64,000 nt of DNA from Armatimonadota bacterium. GTDB lineage: Bacteria > Armatimonadota > Fimbriimonadia > Fimbriimonadales > Fimbriimonadaceae. A program made the position numbers and the translations under genes. The number at the start of each line of letters is the position of its first letter. The stretch's first letter is position 1. The stretch is from NCBI GenBank assembly GCA_025360125.1, contig JANYCU010000006.1:1-64000 (forward strand), in the 5' to 3' direction. Positions 35,070 to 42,425 of this stretch are shown piece by piece. The notes beneath the pieces were generated by a model. The model had not been told where the DNA came from. It made no database searches and was given only the letters and a program-made list of their open reading frames with translations.

Positions 35070-35977
35070 AACGATTCGGTGTACTTCATGGTACCGCTTG
35101 ATGCATCAAGATCAGCCTTTATCCCAAGGGGGAGGCTGAGCATCTGGGTGGCGTGACCACATGGGAAATTGATGATACTTGGTATGTTCAGACTGCCCAA
35201 GCGATCCTTGACAATTTCGCGCCAAGGCAAGGTCCCAATGGCCTTATCTTCCTTTTCATCGGTCCTGGTCATTTCGCCCACGACGATTCCGGCAGCGCGT
35301 TGAATTGAGTTGGAATTAAGAAGGTGAGTGAGCTTTGCATCAATCCGATGGGGCGCTTCATCTACGTCCTCGATAAGGACGATTTTGTCCGTCATGTCGA
35401 TCTGCTCGGGGGTTCCGAGAAGATCGCAAATCAGACTGAGGCAGCCGCCAATCACCGTTCCCGTGGCCGTTCCTGGAGTGAGACAATCTCCTTTCGGTGC
35501 TGCTAGTGGGATTGGGTTTTCGCCTTTAATGGCTTGTAGGAATGACTCATAAACCCAAGGTTCTCGATCTGGGCTAAATGTAATTGCCATTGGCCCGTGA
35601 AGGGTTGGCAACCCTCGGCGGTTAAGGGCGGCATGAATGACGGTGACGTCGCTGAAGCCGATGAAGAGCTTGGTTGACTTTGCTAGGCCATCGAGATCGA
35701 GGAATGGCATGAGACGGCTAGCTCCGTAACCACCCCGTGAGCAAAAGACTGCTTGGGTGTGTGGGTCGTGAAAGGCAGCAATTAAGTCAGAGGCTCGCTC
35801 TTCGTCCGTTCCCGCAAGATAGCCTTTGGCGGAGTAAGTTGAAGGGTAGAGTTTGACCTGGTAACCTTGGTCTTCGAGGAGACGAATGCCTCGCTCGGTC
35901 TTCTCCGGTGGTAGTGGCGATGCTGGAGAAATGAGGCTGATTGTGTCGCCGGGTTTGAGGGCCTTGGGCTTTCCCAT
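35060..35977 (-). CDS. LD-carboxypeptidase (peptidase S66)
   Basis: 305 residues from ATG 35977 (an upstream GTG/TTG reading gives an implausible leader). LdcA-type proteins remove the terminal D-Ala from murein tetrapeptides during recycling. The nucleophile elbow is GFSDVT, preceded by FCSRGGYGASRLMPFLD; the Glu lies in LIEDVDEAP and the His in NFPCGHATQM. There is no signal peptide, consistent with a cytoplasmic recycling enzyme. It is the first gene of a two-gene unit with the NAGPA-like protein. Confidence 0.9.
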   Translation of the reverse strand: MGKPKALKPGDTISLISPASPLPPEKTERGIRLLEDQGYQVKLYPSTYSAKGYLAGTDEERASDLIAAFHDPHTQAVFCSRGGYGASRLMPFLDLDGLAKSTKLFIGFSDVTVIHAALNRRGLPTLHGPMAITFSPDREPWVYESFLQAIKGENPIPLAAPKGDCLTPGTATGTVIGGCLSLICDLLGTPEQIDMTDKIVLIEDVDEAPHRIDAKLTHLLNSNSIQRAAGIVVGEMTRTDEKEDKAIGTLPWREIVKDRLGSLNIPSIINFPCGHATQMLSLPLGIKADLDASSGTMKYTESLCE

Positions 35978-36041
35978 TGGCAAAGAGTATATCAGAGGGG
36001 CTTCGCCACCAAAGGAACGGAGACCCATCAAATATACGCAG

Positions 36042-36938
36042 CTATCCCCCGCCGCGCTTTCCTTTTTTCGGTTTAGGTAGTTCACCGACTTCCTTTTTGT
36101 CGTACTTGTGCTTGCCGTAATCGCTGAATGACGCTACGTCGAAGTTGTTGTACGTCACGAAGGGCTGTTTAGCCAGTCGCTCGTGAAAGATTTGGTCAGT
36201 CGTCTTGAATACGATTCCGCCGAACTTCGCTGGTCCACCCGTGTGAGAGAGGATAGTGTCGCTGGTCGCGGCCCGATTTTCGAATTCGTACTTTTTGTCG
36301 AATCCCTGCATTTCAGACCGCCTGACCATCGCCTTAGGATGCTCGGCAATATGCGCCAGGTGCATCTTGGAATAGGTTTCCTTCTTTTGCGCCAGAGTGA
36401 GCTTAGGATCGTTCCAAACGTCGTTTAGAGTCTCGGCGAATTTGAGTTCGAACGATAAATCCTTCGTGTCCCAGTAGCCAGGCAAGCATGTCAAGACCAC
36501 GCCTTGCTGATTCAGCACAAAGATTTGGATGTTGTGGGGTCCAGCACCGTTGGTGGTGAAAACGGCTCCGCCGTCGACGGGATGAATTCCTGAGTCGCCG
36601 CACCATGGCATACCAACAATGTTGCGATACCCGCAGACAAAGTCAGACTTGATCAGGGAGAAAGTGGGTTCGGAAGAGAGCGACACGGCCCTCAAGCTTT
36701 CGCCCGCACTTCACGTATTGCCCGACATGGAGCCGAGCATGTTGACAAAAAGGATCAACTTGCCTTCTTTCTTAGACCGATCGAGAATGGGTTGTGGTTC
36801 GGTGAGCCACTTGATCTCTGAGTTCACTTTGCAAGTATTTGCGTAAGCGAGACCCGGATCAACCGCATTCTTATTCTTCTTCGAATCCTGAGGCAACTGG
36901 AGACCGCAAAGCATCGGCAAAGCAGCGAGTAGTACCAT
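36042..36938 (-). CDS. Thioredoxin-like exported protein interrupted by an in-frame TGA; candidate selenoprotein
   Basis: Reading from ATG 36938 (AAGG 5 bases upstream) gives a signal peptide (MVLLAALPMLCGLQLPQDSK), then a helix and strand typical of a thioredoxin start (ILDRSKKEGKLILFVNMLG). A TGA follows at 36713-36711, codon 76. The same frame stays open for 222 more codons with clear protein character: SLRAVSLSSEPTF, FVCGYRNIVGMPW, NGAGPHNIQIFVLNQQG, ending in KPKKGKRGGG. The TGA falls where thioredoxins carry the redox Cys, and the mRNA 3' of it can form a SECIS-like hairpin. This supports UGA-encoded selenocysteine (298 residues). A real Cys-to-stop mutation or a sequencing error are the alternatives. 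Confidence 0.6.
36676..36713 (-). promoter_or_regulatory. UGA codon with a candidate bacterial SECIS hairpin
   Basis: After UGA (36713-36711) and 17 bases, the mRNA reads GAGGGC (36693-36688), loop CGUGUC, then GCUCUC (36681-36676): a 6-bp stem with one G-U pair. The apical loop starts 24 bases after UGA and has G as its second base. The known bacterial SECIS model asks for a loop 16-37 bases from UGA with a G in the first two positions. The stem is short, so the match is suggestive only. Confidence 0.45.
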
Positions 36939-37006
36939 AGTAACCTTATACCATGATTGGGGCTTTTTCACCAATAGGACCTGGGCCGTTTGGCGGCCCC
37001 ACTCGA

Positions 37007-37049
37007 GCATGCTTAGACTCTCAGCTTCGCAGTGGTCGGCTAAGCATGC
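37007..37049 (+). repeat. Palindromic island repeat, detached copy 6
   Basis: Perfect 10-bp arms GCATGCTTAG (37007-37016) and CTAAGCATGC (37040-37049) enclose ACTCTCAGCTTCGCAGTGGT and CGG, followed by CAC. The core ACTCTCAGCTTCG...GTGGTCG matches copies 2 and 3 of the island at 21.4-22.4 kb while the arms differ, as if the stem co-varies. It lacks the CCCACGCAGTGG tail. It lies between the thioredoxin-like gene and the recombinase gene. Confidence 0.65.
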
Positions 37050-37067
37050 CACGGCGGAATCTGAAAT

Positions 37068-37916
37068 CTATTTTCCCTTTGGATGCGCGTTCTGTACTGT
37101 CTCGTGAAGTCGTTCGATGCTGACATGCGTATAAATCTGAGTTGTGGCGAGGCTTGAGTGCCCCAGCAGTTGCTGCACCGTCTTGAGGTCAGCCCCACCA
37201 TCGAGCAGGTGAGTGGCGAATGTGTGGCGCAGAGTATGCGGCGAAGTATCGGGCGGGAGTCCGACCGCCAATGCCCAGCGCTTCACGATGTTTTGGACGG
37301 TGCGCGTGGTGAGCCGGAGGCCTTTATCATTCGTAAACAGGGCATCGCCCTGTAACGGGGCTGTTCGCTCAGATTGGACGTAGTCGTCAATGGCAGTGCT
37401 CGCCGCGCCTCCGAAGAAGACAACCCGTTCTTTGTCGCCCTTTCCAATGATTCGGATCGAATTATTGTGAAACTCAAAATCCCCTTTATTGATGCTGACG
37501 GCTTCGGCGGACCGGAGACCCGCAGAGTAAATCAGCTCCAAAATTGCGCGATCACGCTTGGGAGTTCGTCCGACATCTTGCTGGTCGAGCAAGTTGCTGG
37601 CTTGGGGAAGGTTGAGGCTCTTGGGGAGGTTTCGGCGTCGAAACGGTGCCTCTAGCGGCTCGGTCGGGTCGCGGTCGATGACCTGAGTTGAGCGGAGATA
37701 CTTGGCGAACGACCGAATGGTGGAGAGTTTTCTGGCCCGGGTTCGTGGAGATCCACCGTTCTTGCGGAGGTACTTCCGCAAAGTCTCGGTGTCAAAGTCG
37801 AAGGCGCCAGCAGTAAATTCAGCCAATTGGCTCAGATCGGCTCCGTAGGCCCGAACTGTCGCCCCAGATCGCCGAGCGCGGAGGTGATCCAGAAATTTCT
37901 GAATCTGATCATCCAT
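37068..37916 (-). CDS. Tyrosine recombinase, XerC/XerD-like
   Basis: 282 residues from ATG 37916 (GTG 37940 in frame is an alternative). The N-terminal SAM-like core-binding domain has KFLDHLRARRSGATVRAYGA. The catalytic domain shows Arg in YSAGLRSAEA, Lys in IIGKGDKERVV, HTLRHTFATHLL, the His/Trp position in LLGHSSLATTQIYTHVS and the nucleophilic Tyr in IYTHVS. Size and motifs match chromosome-dimer-resolving Xer recombinases rather than phage integrases. No neighbouring phage or integron gene is seen. Confidence 0.88.
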   Translation of the reverse strand: MDDQIQKFLDHLRARRSGATVRAYGADLSQLAEFTAGAFDFDTETLRKYLRKNGGSPRTRARKLSTIRSFAKYLRSTQVIDRDPTEPLEAPFRRRNLPKSLNLPQASNLLDQQDVGRTPKRDRAILELIYSAGLRSAEAVSINKGDFEFHNNSIRIIGKGDKERVVFFGGAASTAIDDYVQSERTAPLQGDALFTNDKGLRLTTRTVQNIVKRWALAVGLPPDTSPHTLRHTFATHLLDGGADLKTVQQLLGHSSLATTQIYTHVSIERLHETVQNAHPKGK

Positions 37917-37971
37917 CGGTCCGGAAACTCGGTTGGCCACTGTTTTTAGTTTGGCTCATAATCGAAGGCAT

Positions 37972-37998
37972 TTTTCCTCTCCTAAGAGGAGAGGAAAA
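37972..37998. terminator. Perfect hairpin between the recombinase start and the fabF end
   Basis: TTTTCCTCTCCT and AGGAGAGGAAAA pair perfectly around AAG, 3 bases beyond the fabF stop. The outer A/T pairs could serve as a weak T-tract; function is inferred from position. Confidence 0.45.
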
Positions 37999-38000
37999 GT

Positions 38001-39269
38001 CTATCCTCCCTTCGTCATGATTAGCGAGACGTTGTGTCCGCCGAATCCGAAGGAGTTATTGAGGACAATATTAAGCTCACGCTTTTGCGCGACATGGGCG
38101 ACGTGGTTCAGATCACACATCGGATCAGGATTGTCTAAATTGATGGTCGGCGGCATAATGCCGTCGCGCATCGCCAGAATACAGATCAGCGACTCGATTG
38201 CACCCGCCGCACCCAACGTATGTCCATGCATTGACTTCGTCGACGACATCGCCAGCTTGTACGCGTGATCGCCAAAGACCTTTTTAACCGCGGAAACTTC
38301 CATCGGATCGCCGACCGGGGTCGAGGTTCCGTGGGCATTAATATAATCGATGTCTTCCGGCACCAGACCAGCTTTGCGCAACGCCATGTTCATCGACTTG
38401 GCTGCGCCGCGTCCTTCCGGATGCGGAGAGGTGATGTGATACGCGTCTGCCGACATTCCGTATCCAATCACTTCGCAATAAATCTTTGCTCCCCGAGCTA
38501 GCGCATGGTCGCGGTCTTCGAGCAGTAATACCGCCGATCCTTCGCCCATTACGAACCCGTCTCGATCGACATCGAACGGGCGAGATGCCTTTGTCGGCTC
38601 GTCGTTTCGAGTGGACATGGCGCGACAGGCACAAAAACCAGCGATGCCGATTTCGTTGACCGATGCTTCGCTTCCACCCGCAAGCATACAAACCGCGTCG
38701 CCGCGTTTGATGATTTCCATCGCGTCGCCAATCGCATTGGCACCGGTAGAACAAGCCGAAACGATCGTGTGATTTGGGCCCCGCAGGTCGTTAATAATCG
38801 AAACGATGCCGCTCGCCATGTCTGCGATCATGTACGGGACAAAAAATGGAGAAACTCGATCCGGCTTGCCGTTGTGAATGAACCCAGTGTTCTCGTACAT
38901 CACGGACATTCCGCCGACTCCAGTGCCGATCAAAACACCAAATTCGTTTCGTAAATCTTCGTCAAATTCGATTCCCGAATCGTCAATGGCTTGACGAGCC
39001 GATGCGATCGCAAAGTGAAGGAACCGATCCATCCGACGGGCATCTTTCTTTTCAAACCCTTCGCAATACCAATCTTCGACGTTGAAGTCAGGGACTTCAC
39101 CGGCAATTTGGGTAGCAAAAGGGGTTGGGTCGACATTGGTGACTGTTCGGATTCCCGAAACACCAGCGACCACTTTTGGCCAAAAAACGTCGACACCAGT
39201 GCCGAGCGGAGTTACCGCTCCAACCCCGGTGACGACTACTCGCCCGGATGGTACGGGCGGCGAACTCAT
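38001..39269 (-). CDS. fabF: 3-oxoacyl-[ACP] synthase II (FabF)
   Basis: 422 residues. It condenses malonyl-ACP with acyl-ACP in fatty acid elongation. The catalytic Cys is in VSACSTGANAIGDA (about residue 173), the two His in NAHGTSTPVGDP and MHGHTLGAAGAIE, and the glycine-rich NNSFGFGGHN is near the end. It is directly downstream of acpP with no gap between the stop and the ATG, so it is an acpP-fabF operon. No other fab genes are in the window. Confidence 0.97.
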   Translation of the reverse strand: MSSPPVPSGRVVVTGVGAVTPLGTGVDVFWPKVVAGVSGIRTVTNVDPTPFATQIAGEVPDFNVEDWYCEGFEKKDARRMDRFLHFAIASARQAIDDSGIEFDEDLRNEFGVLIGTGVGGMSVMYENTGFIHNGKPDRVSPFFVPYMIADMASGIVSIINDLRGPNHTIVSACSTGANAIGDAMEIIKRGDAVCMLAGGSEASVNEIGIAGFCACRAMSTRNDEPTKASRPFDVDRDGFVMGEGSAVLLLEDRDHALARGAKIYCEVIGYGMSADAYHITSPHPEGRGAAKSMNMALRKAGLVPEDIDYINAHGTSTPVGDPMEVSAVKKVFGDHAYKLAMSSTKSMHGHTLGAAGAIESLICILAMRDGIMPPTINLDNPDPMCDLNHVAHVAQKRELNIVLNNSFGFGGHNVSLIMTKGG

Positions 39270-39509
39270 TTAAGCCTTCTTCTTCGTAATGTAGTCGACC
39301 GCCGTTCCAACAGTCTTGATATCGCCTACTTCTTCGTCGGGGATGTCGATTTCGAATTCATCTTCGAAAGCCATTACCAGCTCAACAACATCCAGGGAAT
39401 CTGCGCCGAGGTCATCGGTAAAGCTAGCTTCCATTGTCACTTCTTCAGGCTTGACGTCGAGTTCTTCGACAGTTACCTTTTTCACTCGGTCAAAAATGTC
39501 GGTAGACAT
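39270..39509 (-). CDS. acpP: Acyl carrier protein
   Basis: 79 residues, acidic. The phosphopantetheine attachment Ser is in [19 protein letters not shown] (about residue 38). It shuttles acyl chains in fatty acid synthesis and is encoded directly ahead of fabF. Confidence 0.97.
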   Translation of the reverse strand: MSTDIFDRVKKVTVEELDVKPEEVTMEASFTDDLGADSLDVVELVMAFEDEFEIDIPDEEVGDIKTVGTAVDYITKKKA

Positions 39510-39611
39510 AGGTAAATAAAGATACCCGCCTCGCCCTGCGAACAGGTAACCAGAACAGGTTCAAATTCTATTTTTTGTACGCCGGATTTCTGATTCGTGC
39601 TGCTTTTCGGT

Positions 39612-41243
39612 TCAAAGTGCGTGAAGTTTTGGCCATTGGATTTCGACGCCTTGGTCAAAAAGTAGGATTTGCAATTCCGTCAGGTGGGTCCCAATTCCCT
39701 GGACATCCATATGATAGTGGAGCATGAGGGAGGCAATTGCGGCGGCCGACTCACCGATATTCCACTCCACGGGGTGAAGGCGATAGCAACCGTTAGTGAT
39801 GTGAGTGGCACCAATGTTTTTGCACGCGGGAATGAGGTTTTTCATTCGAACGGGGATGAGCGAACCAGCCGGAATCTCGAACGGCAACGTAGACGTATCG
39901 ATCGTGTTCTTGCCATTCGTGCTTGGGTGCAGGTCAATTCGGTAAGACCCGACCCCGATGGAATCGGTAAAGGACGGTGCCCGGTCGGCGCCGGGGTTGG
40001 TGTAGGCCGCGATGTACTGCTCCTTGACCGTGAATTGAGCCTTGATTCGGCGGGATTCTCGGATGTAGGGATATTTGGCGAATCCGTCCGGGGTTCCGGT
40101 GATATCCGGATCCATATAAAGGCCAGGATAGGCACCCGGTTGGTCGTCGTGGCGGGGAGCGTCGTGTTGCAACCAGTACAAGAGTGAAAGAGAAAGTTCT
40201 TTTGAGTCTGCTAGCCGAGATGCTGAAACTGGACCCATGGCCCCCGGTAGGTCAAATTGGTCGGGTATTTGGTCACCAATTGGCAAGGGGTCAACATCAA
40301 TGATAGAGGCTTCGAAATAGTCGTTTTGGGGCCAGTTCACGACGGTAACCGGATTCATCTTCTTCTTTCTAGTTGCCGGATTGACGATTTGGCGGTAAGG
40401 GAAGAGCGCATACCAGTCATCGGGGTCGCGGGGGTAGAGCGGTAATTCGATTTCTTCGCCCGTATGAGCATGAAGCACCTGAAAGCCAAGAAGTGGTCCT
40501 GGCCAAAAGTCCGGTTTCCAAGTTCGCCATTTGTCGTACTGAGCGGGCTTGGCAATGCGATGATCCGTCCCATCCGCGTGTCCCATGGCGAAGCACCATG
40601 TTAGTCCTTGCACATTGTCAGGTTCAGGATTACCATTGACCGAATTTGGTTCTTTGGATTGGTCAATGGACTCGGCCCCGATAACATATTCAGTTCCCGT
40701 CATCGGGAGCAAATCGCCCAATTCGGTGGCATCGAGAACGACTGAGCCGGAATATTCTTCGAACTTGCCATTCTTCAGGTTGAGAAATCGAACAGATCGG
40801 ACTCGATCATCCTGAACATCTGCGGAATGGGCCTTGCGACGGTAAAGGATCGTTAAACTGCCGGAAGCAAGGTACGGACGGAGCATTTCGGCAATCACCG
40901 CGACTCCGACTTTGGGTTCGTGGCAGAGGCGGCTTACCCAACCGGATCCTGGGTTGAGCGTTCGCTTCAATTGGGCCTCGCGGGTGAGGTTTTTATGATC
41001 CCGATAGTATTGGCGCACGAGCCGGCGATAGGTGCGGTACCGTTCAGTGCATCCAAATTGTTCGATCCAAGGGTGCTCGTCGGGGGGGACGATCTGTGCC
41101 GTTAGCTGGCCACCGAGCCAGTCAGTTTCTTCGGTGAGGATGACCGAGTGACCTAGTTCGCACGCCATCATTGCGGCGGCGGCACCGCCTGTTCCTCCAC
41201 CAACGATCAGAATGTCGCAATTTGCGCCCGGCATGCGAGACAT
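39612..41243 (-). CDS. FAD-dependent oxidoreductase (FAD_oxidored family)
   Basis: 543 residues. The dinucleotide-binding start DILIVGGGTGGAAAAMMACE is followed by TDWLGGQLTAQ and later VVLDATELGDLLP, the pattern of PF12831-type flavoproteins. The C-terminus has the second FAD contact NIGATHITNGCYRLHPVEW. There is no signal peptide. Related proteins oxidise unknown substrates, often sugars or sugar acids, in Planctomycetes and Armatimonadota. The gene stands alone. Confidence 0.85.
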   Translation of the reverse strand: MSRMPGANCDILIVGGGTGGAAAAMMACELGHSVILTEETDWLGGQLTAQIVPPDEHPWIEQFGCTERYRTYRRLVRQYYRDHKNLTREAQLKRTLNPGSGWVSRLCHEPKVGVAVIAEMLRPYLASGSLTILYRRKAHSADVQDDRVRSVRFLNLKNGKFEEYSGSVVLDATELGDLLPMTGTEYVIGAESIDQSKEPNSVNGNPEPDNVQGLTWCFAMGHADGTDHRIAKPAQYDKWRTWKPDFWPGPLLGFQVLHAHTGEEIELPLYPRDPDDWYALFPYRQIVNPATRKKKMNPVTVVNWPQNDYFEASIIDVDPLPIGDQIPDQFDLPGAMGPVSASRLADSKELSLSLLYWLQHDAPRHDDQPGAYPGLYMDPDITGTPDGFAKYPYIRESRRIKAQFTVKEQYIAAYTNPGADRAPSFTDSIGVGSYRIDLHPSTNGKNTIDTSTLPFEIPAGSLIPVRMKNLIPACKNIGATHITNGCYRLHPVEWNIGESAAAIASLMLHYHMDVQGIGTHLTELQILLFDQGVEIQWPKLHAL

Positions 41244-41279
41244 GTTATTCGATTATTCGTCCTATAATCTTGAGGGGAA

Positions 41280-41729
41280 ATGAAAAGATCAATAGTTGTT
41301 GGGATTGCAGTTTTTTGTTTTGGGTCCGCATTGGCCCAACAAAATCCAACACCATCTCTAGCTGATCGAGCGATTTCTGCCAGCATTGCGATGGCCAAAA
41401 CGGTTTGGCAACGCGTTCAAAAAGAAGGACGTCCCTTGGCCGAGCGGATGCTCAAAGCCGCGCCAGACTATTATAAGGGTGCGCAAAGTCAATTGCAGGA
41501 CCTCGTGAAACGGGTCGATAAGGCTGAGATCCCCAAAACATTTGGCGAAAAGCAAAAACTGGCATTGGAGCTATGGAAGATGCGTGGAGCAATCAATGTA
41601 ATGGCTCTGAGCGACCCCGAAGTCGTAAAAAGTCTGCTGAATTATCGTCCTGAAGCAGTTCAAAAAATGCAAAAAGACCTGCAACAGACCGAGACGAAGC
41701 TCAAAAAAGCAAACCTGCCCGGAATCTAG
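41280..41729 (+). CDS. Secreted helical protein, unrecognised
   Basis: 149 residues. The signal peptide is MKRSIVVGIAVFCFGSALAQ with a cleavage site before QNPTP. The mature part is almost entirely helical and rich in Lys/Gln/Ala (AKTVWQRVQKEGRPLAERML, EKQKLALELWKMRGAINVMA), ending in KKANLPGI. No family recognised. It lies just upstream of rpmH. Confidence 0.8.
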   Translation: MKRSIVVGIAVFCFGSALAQQNPTPSLADRAISASIAMAKTVWQRVQKEGRPLAERMLKAAPDYYKGAQSQLQDLVKRVDKAEIPKTFGEKQKLALELWKMRGAINVMALSDPEVVKSLLNYRPEAVQKMQKDLQQTETKLKKANLPGI

Positions 41730-41732
41730 GGG

Positions 41733-41738
41733 TACAAT
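41733..41738 (+). promoter_or_regulatory. Possible -10 box of the rpmH operon
   Basis: TACAAT lies 33 bases before the rpmH ATG, after the stop of the preceding gene. No good -35 is visible. Confidence 0.35.
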
Positions 41739-41771
41739 ATGACCTCCTAACACTTCAGTGAAGGCTGCCCC

Positions 41772-41906
41772 ATGAAACGCACGTTCCAACCTAACAACCG
41801 CAAAAGAAGTAAGACTCACGGTTTTCGAATTCGAATGAGAACCCAAGACGGTCAAAACGTCCTAAAACGACGACGAGGAAAAGGTCGTCACAAACTGAGC
41901 GCATAA
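41772..41906 (+). CDS. rpmH: Ribosomal protein L34
   Basis: 44 residues: [20 protein letters not shown]...[14 protein letters not shown], the full-length L34 sequence pattern, highly basic. It heads the conserved rpmH-rnpA-yidD-yidC-jag block. No dnaA or oriC lies on its left here, which is a departure from the classical arrangement. Confidence 0.97.
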   Translation: MKRTFQPNNRKRSKTHGFRIRMRTQDGQNVLKRRRGKGRHKLSA

Positions 41907-42229
41907 AAGGTCCATCCAAGCGCCGGTTTGACGAAATTTACAATCAAGGTCGCCGTTTCCGTGGCGACTTTTTAACGCTGATCGTTAATCCGGGCAATGG
42001 CCTCGTTGGGATTGCAACGAGCAAAAAGCTTGGTTCAAAACCTCAACGCAATCGGCAAAAGAGAAGAATTTACGCAATGATTCAATCGCTTGAACCTCTC
42101 GCTCAGCAGGACATTGTTTTTGTTGCGAGTGTCAAGTGCCAAAATGCTGACCATGCAACGCTTGCCAACGATTTTACGCAATTAATGGGAGAGGCGCGAA
42201 TTTGGGTCGGAGGCTTGGAATCTTCTTAG
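41903..42229 (+). CDS. rnpA: RNase P protein component, non-canonical start
   Basis: The frame gives [40 protein letters not shown] and [10 protein letters not shown], clearly RnpA, with the RNR motif in RNRQKRR. It binds the catalytic RNA that matures tRNA 5' ends. The frame is open from 41813 but holds no ATG, GTG or TTG before the first ATG (codon 57), beyond the essential region. The best start is ATA 41903, overlapping the rpmH stop as ATAA and giving 108 residues, the usual size. Other rare starts or frameshifting from rpmH are alternatives. It overlaps yidD by 28 bases. Confidence 0.85.
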   Translation: MKGPSKRRFDEIYNQGRRFRGDFLTLIVNPGNGLVGIATSKKLGSKPQRNRQKRRIYAMIQSLEPLAQQDIVFVASVKCQNADHATLANDFTQLMGEARIWVGGLESS

Positions 42230-42411
42230 TTCGATGTTATCAACGCGGTTTTGCGTGGATGCCGCCAACGTGCCGATTCAACCCAAGTTGCTCTCAATAT
42301 ACGTTGGAAGCAATCGACAAATACGGACTCATTAAAGGCTCGTGGATGGGAATGAAAAGAATCGGTCGTTGTGGTCCATGGCACCCGGGTGGAGACGACC
42401 CTGTACCGTAA
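42202..42411 (+). CDS. yidD: Membrane protein insertion efficiency factor YidD
   Basis: 69 residues from TTG 42202. The family signature is complete: CRFNPSCSQYTLEAIDKYG and RIGRCGPWHPGGDDPVP. It is thought to help YidC-dependent membrane protein insertion. Its start lies inside rnpA and yidC follows 14 bases later. Confidence 0.95.
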   Translation: MGRRLGIFLVRCYQRGFAWMPPTCRFNPSCSQYTLEAIDKYGLIKGSWMGMKRIGRCGPWHPGGDDPVP

Positions 42412-42425
42412 AAGTTTAAAAATCA

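Noticed and set aside
37068-37916. Phage or integron integrase
   Set aside because: Length and motifs match host XerC/XerD proteins and no phage, attachment site or cassette genes are next to it.
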